The notes beneath the pieces were generated by a model. It saw only the letters and a program-made list of their open reading frames with translations, was not told the origin of the DNA and ran no database searches. Shown in pieces: positions 1-5,231 of a DNA stretch of 5,536 bases. A program made the position numbers and the translations under genes. How positions within the stretch are numbered: the first letter of the stretch is position 1; each line of letters starts with the position of its first letter. The stretch covers positions 1 to 5,536 of the forward strand of contig CAIYZI010000675.1 of assembly GCA_903930665.1 (NCBI GenBank), given 5' to 3'. This DNA comes from an uncultured beta proteobacterium. GTDB taxonomy: Bacteria; Pseudomonadota; Gammaproteobacteria; Burkholderiales; Burkholderiaceae.

Positions 1-429
1 ACCTCCAAAAGTCCAGCCTGAATTTACAAAATCATTGAGTGCGGCTGTAGTTTCAAAGACGAAGATGTTTTCAAATGACTTAATGCCAAAACCCAGGCCA
101 GCTTGAATTTCTGCCATATTCATATAGATAGGCTTTTTAAATTCCTTACTGAAGACGACGCCGCTACCAGTACCACCACCGGCAATCAAGATTTTCATCC
201 CAAAGTTGCTAAAAGTGGCATATCCCACGGCATGATCAACAACGGCTTTAGCGCTTGGTTGAGTCTTATAGAGATGGAGAAGTGTCGCTTCACTCTTTTT
301 AAGAGCATCTTTTTGCTGCTCAATAATGGATTTTCCAGGGCCAAATACCGATGAGAATTGAGCAAAAGCCTGCGTGATGGGCATCAGCAGGAGCAGGGGA
401 ATGGCGAGTTTGGCAAGTAATTGCTTCAT
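1..429 (-). CDS. SYLF/Ysc84-type lipid-binding protein, exported (3' end cut off by window edge)
   Basis: The minus strand is open from an ATG at 427-429 to the left edge, giving 143 codons without a stop. Residues 1-23 form a classic Sec signal peptide: a basic start (MKQLLAK), a Leu/Ile-rich core and an AFA|Q cleavage site. The mature part opens with a helical stretch, then shows the SYLF-like pattern: GYATF at about 69-73, the glycine-rich segment ILIAGGGTGSGVVF at 80-93, and IQAGLGFGIKSFENIFVF at 108-125, followed by a conserved-looking SGW near 137-139. In this family the domain binds lipids or phosphoinositides in eukaryotes; bacterial members are secreted or periplasmic proteins of unclear role. 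The C-terminal end of the domain lies outside the window. The gene is divergent from rpsO. No good Shine-Dalgarno sequence precedes the ATG, but the signal peptide supports this start. The family call is by motif recognition, not by a search. Confidence 0.82.
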   Translation of the reverse strand, partial: MKQLLAKLAIPLLLLMPITQAFAQFSSVFGPGKSIIEQQKDALKKSEATLLHLYKTQPSAKAVVDHAVGYATFSNFGMKILIAGGGTGSGVVFSKEFKKPIYMNMAEIQAGLGFGIKSFENIFVFETTAALNDFVNSGWTFGG

Positions 430-472
430 AAATTGATTTAAGTATCTGATTTAATTGATGGTTTTATTCTGG

Positions 473-491
473 ATACCTCGTATTGAGGTAT
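473..491. repeat. Perfect 7-bp inverted repeat, possible operator
   Basis: ATACCTC at 473-479 is followed, after a five-base spacer, by its exact reverse complement GAGGTAT at 485-491. It lies 44-62 bases upstream of the start codon of the minus-strand SYLF gene, where a promoter for that gene would be expected. It could be a binding site for a dimeric regulator. There is no T-run on either side, so it is not a terminator. A role is inference only. Confidence 0.4.
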
Positions 492-524
492 TTAATGTTG
501 TCTGATTATCCCAAAAATCTCTCA

Positions 525-565
525 TTAAAGCTGGAGTATGCATACAGCTTGGTCGATCAAAGCTG
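525..565. repeat. Cluster of overlapping palindromes (AAGCTG / GTATGCATAC / CAGCTT / AAGCTG)
   Basis: Three half-sites alternate in orientation: AAGCTG at 528-533, CAGCTT at 545-550 and AAGCTG at 560-565. Between the first two lies the perfect 10-base palindrome GTATGCATAC at 536-545. A near-palindrome, TTGGTCGATCAA, covers 549-560 with only the 552/557 pair imperfect. The cluster ends inside the predicted rpsO promoter and covers its -35 region, which would suit a protein-binding site. The symmetry is seen directly; any binding protein is unknown. Confidence 0.4.
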
Positions 566-578
566 CGTCTGTTACAAT
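549..578 (+). promoter_or_regulatory. Probable sigma-70 promoter for rpsO with extended -10
   Basis: TACAAT at 573-578 matches the -10 consensus at five of six positions and is preceded at the right distance by TG (570-571), forming an extended -10 element. A weak -35, TTGGTC at 549-554, lies 18 bases upstream. Transcription would start near 585, giving an rpsO leader of roughly 90-95 nt. The extended -10 would compensate for the poor -35. An AT-rich stretch follows at 591-622. No better promoter was seen in the gap. Confidence 0.55.
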
Positions 579-628
579 TCGAGGGCTTTGATTTTTAAAG
601 CTTTTTTGTTTTATTTTTAATTAACGCA

Positions 629-660
629 CGACACGCAATGGGTGAAAGCTCAAGTGTTCG
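629..660 (+). promoter_or_regulatory. Candidate S15 autoregulatory hairpin in the rpsO leader
   Basis: A hand fold gives a lower stem of CG plus ACAC (629-634) with GTGT, a bulged T658 and CG (654-660). After an internal loop (635-638 opposite 653), an upper stem pairs TGGGT (639-643) with GCTCA (648-652), capped by a GAAA tetraloop (644-647). The upper stem has a G641-U650 wobble next to a G642-C649 pair, recalling the G-U/G-C motif that S15 recognises in 16S rRNA and in some rpsO leaders. It ends five bases before the ribosome binding site, a suitable place for translational feedback. The fold is unscored. Confidence 0.35.
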
Positions 661-664
661 CAAG

Positions 665-672
665 TAAGGAGT
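665..672 (+). promoter_or_regulatory. rpsO ribosome binding site (decides the start)
   Basis: TAAGGAGT is a near-perfect Shine-Dalgarno sequence. Its GGAG core (668-671) is only one base from the ATG at 673 but seven bases from the in-frame ATG at 679. The spacing therefore favours 679, which also gives the usual 89-residue S15 beginning MAVAD. Confidence 0.85.
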
Positions 673-678
673 ATGAAA

Positions 679-948
679 ATGGCAGTTGCTGATATCAAAA
701 CGGCGGAAATCGTCAAAGACAACGCACGTAGCGCAAACGATACAGGTAGCCCTGAAGTTCAAGTTTCATTGCTAACAGCCCGTATTAATGAATTAACCCC
801 CCATTTCAAGGCTAACGCCAAAGACCATCACAGCCGTCGCGGTTTGTTGAAGATGGTTTCACGTCGCCGTCGCCTTTTAGATTACCTCAAAGGTAAAGAT
901 CTGGGTCGCTATCGCGCATTGATCGAGAAATTAGGTCTCCGTAAGTAA
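679..948 (+). CDS. rpsO: 30S ribosomal protein S15
   Basis: This is an 89-residue protein, the standard bacterial S15 length. S15 is a primary binder of the central domain of 16S rRNA, where it recognises the three-way junction of helices 20-22 and nucleates platform assembly; it also contributes to an intersubunit bridge. The family signature is intact: NDTGSPEVQV at 20-29, the RNA-contacting KDHHSRRGL at 48-56, the basic run MVSRRRRLLDYLK at 58-70, and the C-terminal IEKLGLRK. The start at 679 is chosen over the in-frame ATG at 673 because of ribosome binding site spacing and family length. The gene has its own promoter upstream and is followed by a strong hairpin with a U-run, then pnp, the same order as in E. 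coli. Autoregulation by S15 is expected from the family, and a candidate leader hairpin is present. Nothing in the protein is unusual. Confidence 0.98.
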   Translation: MAVADIKTAEIVKDNARSANDTGSPEVQVSLLTARINELTPHFKANAKDHHSRRGLLKMVSRRRRLLDYLKGKDLGRYRALIEKLGLRK

Positions 949-965
949 TTCTTATCGGTACTGAA

Positions 966-1027
966 ATGCCATCTTTCTTAAGGTTGCTTCTTTCGAGAAA
1001 CAGTCTTGAGCAGATGGCATGTTTTTT
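966..1027 (+). terminator. Long hairpin with U-run after rpsO (terminator or attenuator before pnp)
   Basis: ATGCCATCT (966-974) pairs perfectly with AGATGGCAT (1012-1020). Inside a small internal loop (975-976 opposite 1011), CTTAAGGTTG (977-986) pairs with CAGTCTTGAG (1001-1010) over ten positions including three G-U pairs, and TTT/AAA (991-993 with 998-1000) closes a four-base loop. Six Ts follow at 1022-1027, one base after the stem. This fits a Rho-independent terminator 17 bases after the rpsO stop codon. As pnp lies downstream on the same strand with no clear promoter seen, partial read-through is likely. The near-continuous pairing could also make it an RNase III substrate. Confidence 0.75.
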
Positions 1028-1049
1028 GGGCGCTTCAAGATTATTTGTT

Positions 1050-1120
1050 TAGGGGATCGTGTCATTCCAATGAGTTTCTGGGTTTATTTACTCAGTGCCT
1101 CCCTGGAATGGCATCCCTTG
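1050..1120 (+). promoter_or_regulatory. Second long stem-loop in the pnp leader
   Basis: GTCATTCCA (1061-1069) pairs with TGGAATGGC (1104-1112), nine pairs with one G-U. After a three-base bulge (1058-1060), GGGAT (1053-1057) pairs with ATCCC (1113-1117), and weaker pairs extend to 1050/1120. Within the loop, TGAGT (1071-1075) pairs with ACTCA (1090-1094). No T-run follows, so it is not a simple terminator. In E. coli the pnp leader forms a long hairpin cut by RNase III, after which PNPase represses its own expression. This structure is in the corresponding place, but equivalence is inference and the fold is unscored. Confidence 0.45.
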
Positions 1121-1136
1121 TAATCTTTAAACGCTC

Positions 1137-1169
1137 CAGTGTTGTCGTGACACTGCTATCACACGGCAA
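1137..1169 (+). promoter_or_regulatory. Two mutually exclusive hairpins near the pnp start
   Basis: CAGTGT (1137-1142) pairs perfectly with ACACTG (1150-1155) around a seven-base loop. Alternatively TTGTCGTG (1142-1149) pairs with CACGGCAA (1162-1169), eight pairs including one G-U, around a twelve-base loop. The two share bases 1142 and 1150-1155 (the latter is loop in the second fold), so they cannot both form fully. They end 35 bases before the pnp ribosome binding site. A switch-like role is possible but unproven. Confidence 0.3.
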
Positions 1170-1204
1170 ACGCAATTCTCATGTGGGTATTGCGTGAACA
1201 TTTT

Positions 1205-1211
1205 GGAGAAG
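1205..1211 (+). promoter_or_regulatory. pnp ribosome binding site (decides the start)
   Basis: GGAGAAG lies with its GGAG core eight bases before the ATG at 1217 and fourteen before the in-frame ATG at 1223. An upstream in-frame ATG at 1181 has no such site and would add twelve residues not expected in the family. The start at 1217 (MTMFNK) is therefore preferred. Confidence 0.85.
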
Positions 1212-1216
1212 ATCAG

Positions 1217-3391
1217 ATGACTATGTTTAATAAAGCAGTAAAGAGTTTTCAATGGGGTAACCATCAAGTAACAATCGAAACAGGCGAGATTGCTCGTCAA
1301 GCTGGTGGTGCCGTTATCGTTAATGTAGATGACACAGTAGTAATGGGTACAGTAGTTGCTTCTAAATCAGCAAAACCTGGCCAATCTTTTTTCCCTTTGA
1401 CAGTTGATTACCTAGAGAAGACTTACGCTGCAGGTAAGATTCCTGGCGGCTTCTTCCGTCGTGAAGGTCGTCCATCTGAAGGTGAGACATTGATCTCCCG
1501 TTTGATCGATCGTCCATTGCGCCCTTTGTTCCCAGAAGGTTTTTTGAACGAAGTTCAAGTAGTGATTCATGTGTTGTCTATCAACCCTGATGTCCCTTCT
1601 GATATTCCTGCTTTGATCGCGGCATCTGCAGCTTTGGCTGTTTCAGGTATTCCTTTTAGCGGCCCAGTTGGTGCGGCTCGTGTTGGCTATACCAACGGTC
1701 AATACTTGTTAAACCCAACTCGTGCTGAGCAAGCTACTAGCGAACTCGACTTGATCGTTGCTGGTACACAAGCGGCAGTATTGATGGTTGAGTCTGAAGC
1801 TAACCAATTGTCCGAAGAAATCATGTTGGGTGCTGTTGTATATGGTCATGACCAAATGCAAACTGCTATCAACGCCATTAACGAATTGGTCCAAGAAGCT
1901 GGCAAGCCAGAGTGGGATTGGACTGCTGCTCCTAAAGATGAGCCATTTATTGCTAAGGTAACTGCATTGGCTGAAGGCCCATTGCGCGAGGCATATCAAA
2001 TTCGTCAAAAGGGTGCACGCTCTGACAAGTTGAAAGAAATTACTAAAGAAGTATTAGCTCAATTAGCTACAGAAGGTGATGTTGATCCAGTTGCTGTTAA
2101 TGACATCTTGTTCGAAATCGAAGCGAAGATTGTTCGTAGCCAGATTTTGAACGGCGAGCCACGTATTGATGGTCGCGATACACGTACTGTTCGCCCAATC
2201 GAAATTCGTAACGGCATCTTGCCACGTACCCACGGTTCAGCTTTGTTTACCCGTGGTGAAACACAGGCGCTCGTTGTTGCTACTTTAGGTACAGCACGTG
2301 ATGAGCAAATCATTGATGCGCTTGAAGGCGAGTACCGCGATCGCTTCATGTTCCACTACAACATGCCCCCGTTTGCTACTGGTGAAACTGGCCGTGTAGG
2401 TAGCCCAAAGCGTCGTGAAATTGGTCACGGTCGTTTGGCTAAACGTGCTTTGATTCCAGTATTGCCAAGCGCAGAAGATTTTGCATACAGCATCCGTGTT
2501 GTTTCAGAAATCACTGAGTCAAATGGTTCCTCATCAATGGCTTCTGTTTGCGGTGGCTGTTTAGCAATGATGGACGCTGGTGTTCCAGTAAAAGCTCACG
2601 TTGCTGGTGTTGCAATGGGCTTGATTCTTGATGGCAATCGTTTTGCTGTGTTGACCGACATCTTGGGTGATGAAGATCACTTAGGGGATATGGATTTCAA
2701 AGTAGCAGGTACAGCTAACGGTATTACTGCTTTGCAAATGGATATCAAAGTTCAAGGTATCACTAAAGAAATTATGCAGGTCGCATTGGCTCAGGCTAAA
2801 GAAGGCCGTTTACATATTTTGAGCAAAATGCAAGAAGCAATGGGCTCAGTTCGTACAGAATTGTCAGCACACGCTCCACGTATGGTTTCTTTCAAGATTC
2901 ATCCAGACAAGATTCGTGAAGTTATCGGTAAAGGCGGCGCAACAATTCAAGCCTTGACTAAAGAAACTGGATGCAGCATCGATATTAAAGATGACGGTAC
3001 AGTAACGATTGCCTCTACAAGCGCAGAAGGTATGGCTGAAGCCAAAGCGCGTATCGAAGGCATTACTGCTGAAGCTGAAGTAGGTAAGATCTACGAAGGC
3101 CCAGTTGTGAAGTTATTGGAATTCGGCGCTTTGATAAATATTCTTCCAGGTAAAGACGGTCTCTTGCACATCTCTGAAATTTCTAATGAGCGTGTAAAAG
3201 AAGTTAAAGATTACCTCCAAGAAGGTCAAATTGTTCGTGTGAAATTGTTAGCTGCTGATGAGCGTGGTCGTTTGCGTTTATCCCTCAAAGCTGCGATGGC
3301 AGATGAGGGCGGCACAATTGCTCCTTTAGCTGATACTACAGTTGCACAGGTTGTGGCTGAAGCTGCTTCCACTGATGGCGAGCCTGTTTAA
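1217..3391 (+). CDS. pnp: Polyribonucleotide nucleotidyltransferase (PNPase)
   Basis: This 724-residue protein has the full PNPase architecture. The enzyme is a cytoplasmic homotrimer that degrades RNA 3'-to-5' by phosphorolysis, releasing nucleoside diphosphates, and can run in reverse to add tails; in many bacteria it is part of the degradosome. The first RNase PH-like domain carries the RNA-binding FFRREGR at about 79-85. A helical linker follows. The second RNase PH domain holds the phosphate-binding NGSSS at 436-440 and the catalytic region GDEDHLGDMDFK at 484-495, where D487, D493 and K495 match E. coli D486, D492 and K494. The KH domain has VIGKGG at 569-574, and an S1 domain spans about 622-692. 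The protein is complete and its catalytic residues are intact. Many codons are the GTT/GGT/CGT type expected of a well-expressed gene. Its structured leader suggests post-transcriptional control. It lies 41 bases before the oxidoreductase gene, probably in one transcript. Confidence 0.98.
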   Translation: MTMFNKAVKSFQWGNHQVTIETGEIARQAGGAVIVNVDDTVVMGTVVASKSAKPGQSFFPLTVDYLEKTYAAGKIPGGFFRREGRPSEGETLISRLIDRPLRPLFPEGFLNEVQVVIHVLSINPDVPSDIPALIAASAALAVSGIPFSGPVGAARVGYTNGQYLLNPTRAEQATSELDLIVAGTQAAVLMVESEANQLSEEIMLGAVVYGHDQMQTAINAINELVQEAGKPEWDWTAAPKDEPFIAKVTALAEGPLREAYQIRQKGARSDKLKEITKEVLAQLATEGDVDPVAVNDILFEIEAKIVRSQILNGEPRIDGRDTRTVRPIEIRNGILPRTHGSALFTRGETQALVVATLGTARDEQIIDALEGEYRDRFMFHYNMPPFATGETGRVGSPKRREIGHGRLAKRALIPVLPSAEDFAYSIRVVSEITESNGSSSMASVCGGCLAMMDAGVPVKAHVAGVAMGLILDGNRFAVLTDILGDEDHLGDMDFKVAGTANGITALQMDIKVQGITKEIMQVALAQAKEGRLHILSKMQEAMGSVRTELSAHAPRMVSFKIHPDKIREVIGKGGATIQALTKETGCSIDIKDDGTVTIASTSAEGMAEAKARIEGITAEAEVGKIYEGPVVKLLEFGALINILPGKDGLLHISEISNERVKEVKDYLQEGQIVRVKLLAADERGRLRLSLKAAMADEGGTIAPLADTTVAQVVAEAASTDGEPV

Positions 3392-3432
3392 GTAATCGGC
3401 AATAGTCAAAAAGTAGAAGTAGTCGATTTCAT

Positions 3433-4431
3433 ATGCGCGCAATCGAAATCAAAGAGTTTGGCGGACCAGAGGTTTTGACATCCGCCACTCGTCCAGATCC
3501 TTTAGCTCCTGCTGCTGGATCTGGCGAGGTATTGATTAAGGTTTATGCCGCTGGCGTGAATCGCCCAGACGTTTTGCAACGCAAAGGGCATTACCCAGTT
3601 CCGGTAGGCGCATCGGATATTCCTGGTCTTGAAGTGGCTGGTGAAATTATTGGTGGAGATTTAACTCATCCCGATAATGCATTTGGTCTAAAGATTGGCG
3701 ACAAAGTTTGTGCTTTGGTGCAGGGTGGTGGTTATGCGCAATTGTGCGTTGCCCCCATCGCTCAATGCTTGCCATATCCAAAAGGTTTTACGGATATAGA
3801 AGCAGCCGCTTTACCTGAAACCTTCTATACCGTGTGGAGCAATGTATTCATGCGTGGTCAGTTGTCTCAGGGTGAAACCTTGCTGGTTCAAGGCGGATCT
3901 AGCGGTATCGGTGTTGCAGCAATCCTCATTGCCAAGGCCTTAGGCCATAAAGTATTTGTCACGGCCGGTACAGATGCAAAATGCGATGCTTGTATTAAGT
4001 TGGGCGCTGACTTGGCGATCAACTACAAGACACAAGACTTTGTAGAAGAGCTTAAAAAAGCTACCGATGGAAAAGGTGTCAACGTTATTCTGGATATGGT
4101 TACGGGTGATTACATCCCTCGTGAAATCGAGTGCCTTGCTGATGATGGTCGTTTGGTAATTATTGCCATCATGGGTGGAACTAAAGCAGAGGTGAATACG
4201 GGGCAAATCTTGCGTCGTCGCCTAACCATTACGGGCTCCACTTTGCGTCCAAGATCGGTTGCGTTCAAAAAGCAAATCACTGAACAATTGCATGCTCGTA
4301 TCTGGCCTTTGTTGGATGCTGGAAAATTAAAGAGCGTTATCTACAAAACTTTTAACTTGGATCAAGCATCTGAAGCCCATCGCTTGATGGAGTCATCAGA
4401 GCATGTGGGCAAGATTGTCTTAACCGTTTAA
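3433..4431 (+). CDS. NAD(P)H:quinone oxidoreductase, zinc-free MDR family (PIG3-like)
   Basis: This 332-residue protein belongs to the medium-chain dehydrogenase/reductase superfamily, quinone oxidoreductase branch, closest in appearance to the PIG3/TP53I3 type. Such enzymes reduce quinones or other reactive carbonyls with NAD(P)H in the cytoplasm; the natural substrate here is unknown. The N-terminal GroES-like domain (about 1-125) contains AAGVNRPDVLQRKGHYP at 39-55; the position of the catalytic zinc Cys in alcohol dehydrogenases appears to be Asn43, consistent with a zinc-free enzyme. LPETFYTVW at 127-135 is typical of the PIG3-like group. The Rossmann domain has the nucleotide-binding loop GGSSGIG at 154-160. 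The C-terminal HVGKIVLTV ending is also typical. The start follows a poor purine-rich site (about 3414-3421) but matches the family N-terminus. It lies between pnp and tpiA, 17 bases before the latter, without a visible promoter of its own. The family is sure, the exact substrate is not. Confidence 0.93.
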   Translation: MRAIEIKEFGGPEVLTSATRPDPLAPAAGSGEVLIKVYAAGVNRPDVLQRKGHYPVPVGASDIPGLEVAGEIIGGDLTHPDNAFGLKIGDKVCALVQGGGYAQLCVAPIAQCLPYPKGFTDIEAAALPETFYTVWSNVFMRGQLSQGETLLVQGGSSGIGVAAILIAKALGHKVFVTAGTDAKCDACIKLGADLAINYKTQDFVEELKKATDGKGVNVILDMVTGDYIPREIECLADDGRLVIIAIMGGTKAEVNTGQILRRRLTITGSTLRPRSVAFKKQITEQLHARIWPLLDAGKLKSVIYKTFNLDQASEAHRLMESSEHVGKIVLTV

Positions 4432-4448
4432 ATTTTATATTTCGTTAT

Positions 4449-5207
4449 ATGCGCCCACTAATTGTTATTGGTAACTGGAAACTCAATGGTAGCTTGGCTA
4501 GCAATGAGAGCTGGGTGAAGGCCGTTTGTAAAGGGATGGAGCAGGGTATGCCTGCTGGAAGGATGTTTGCGCTTTGCGCACCGTTTCCCTATCTTTCTCA
4601 GTGTGAACAGTTAATTAAAGAGTGCTCTTTAGCATTTTTAAGTTTAGGAGCACAAGATGTATCCGCCCATAACTCAGGCGCCTTTACTGGTGAGGTGAGT
4701 GCTGCGATGCTAAAAGAGCTGGGCTGTAAGTATGTGATTGTTGGGCATTCTGAGCGTCGACAAATGCATCAAGAAACGGATGAATTGGTTTCCGCTAAGG
4801 CACTACAGGCTCTGGATGCTGGATTGACGCCTATTATTTGTGTTGGCGAGTCTGCGGATGAGCGAAATTCAGGTAGAGAGACTGAGGTGGTATGTGGTCA
4901 GATCGCCAGACAGGTTTCTGTATTGCAAGACCGCCTAGCCGATTGTTTGATTGCGTATGAGCCCATATGGGCTATTGGTACTGGTAAAGTAGCGAGCGCG
5001 CAAGTTGCTCAAGATATGCATAAAGCCATCCGTTTACAGTTGGCTGAATTTAATGAAGATGTAGCTTCCCATGTGGGAATTTTGTATGGCGGCAGCGTTA
5101 AGCCTGATAATGCCGTTGAACTTTTTGCAATGCCGGATATTGATGGTGGATTAATTGGGGGTGCTTCATTAAATCCTCAAGATTTTTTGGCCATTTGTCA
5201 GGCATAG
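4449..5207 (+). CDS. tpiA: Triosephosphate isomerase
   Basis: This 252-residue cytoplasmic enzyme interconverts dihydroxyacetone phosphate and glyceraldehyde 3-phosphate in glycolysis and gluconeogenesis. It is a full-length TIM barrel, normally a homodimer. All catalytic residues are visible: Lys11 in GNWKLNG (8-14), the electrophile His100 in GHSERR, and the base Glu171 in AYEPIWAIGTG, whose following residues form the mobile loop 6. The phosphate-binding YGGSV is at about 213-217 and GGLIGGASL lies near the C terminus. The start is fixed by the family N-terminus, but no Shine-Dalgarno sequence is visible in the 17 bases between the oxidoreductase stop and this ATG, so translation may depend on coupling to the upstream gene. 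Nine cysteines are present, including the conserved one in ICVGE; this looks high for the family. The next gene, secG, is 24 bases away. Confidence 0.98.
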   Translation: MRPLIVIGNWKLNGSLASNESWVKAVCKGMEQGMPAGRMFALCAPFPYLSQCEQLIKECSLAFLSLGAQDVSAHNSGAFTGEVSAAMLKELGCKYVIVGHSERRQMHQETDELVSAKALQALDAGLTPIICVGESADERNSGRETEVVCGQIARQVSVLQDRLADCLIAYEPIWAIGTGKVASAQVAQDMHKAIRLQLAEFNEDVASHVGILYGGSVKPDNAVELFAMPDIDGGLIGGASLNPQDFLAICQA

Positions 5208-5231
5208 ATATTTTTAAATTGGAGTTAAGTC

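Noticed and set aside
103..354. Plus-strand open frame of 83 codons
   Set aside because: It lies opposite the SYLF gene, which has a signal peptide and family motifs. This frame has no recognisable domain or ribosome binding site.
583..607. Terminator-like element: GCTTT (585-589) with AAAGC (597-601) followed by six Ts
   Set aside because: The stem has only five strong pairs, mostly A-T, and sits at the very start of the predicted rpsO transcript where no upstream plus-strand gene needs termination.
588..617. Alternative rpsO promoter TTGATT - 18 bases - TATTTT
   Set aside because: Both boxes match the consensus at only four of six positions in a very AT-rich stretch where such matches are expected by chance. 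The extended -10 at 570-578 is better.
673..678. Upstream ATG for rpsO adding two residues
   Set aside because: It is one base from the Shine-Dalgarno core, too close for initiation. The ATG at 679 gives the standard 89-residue S15.
1006..1197. Plus-strand open frame of 63 codons between rpsO and pnp
   Set aside because: It starts inside the terminator-like hairpin, has no ribosome binding site, resembles no known protein and overlaps structured leader RNA. It is more likely non-coding.
1181..1216. Upstream ATG for pnp adding twelve residues
   Set aside because: The clear ribosome binding site at 1205-1211 lies inside this extension and serves the ATG at 1217, which gives the normal PNPase N-terminus.
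1709..2349. Two minus-strand open frames (1709-2008 and 2059-2349)
   Set aside because: Both are antisense to the RNase PH domains and linker of pnp, with no recognisable domains; they are by-products of pnp codon use.
3940..4206. Minus-strand open frame of 88 codons
   Set aside because: It is antisense to the conserved Rossmann domain of the quinone oxidoreductase and shows no protein family features.
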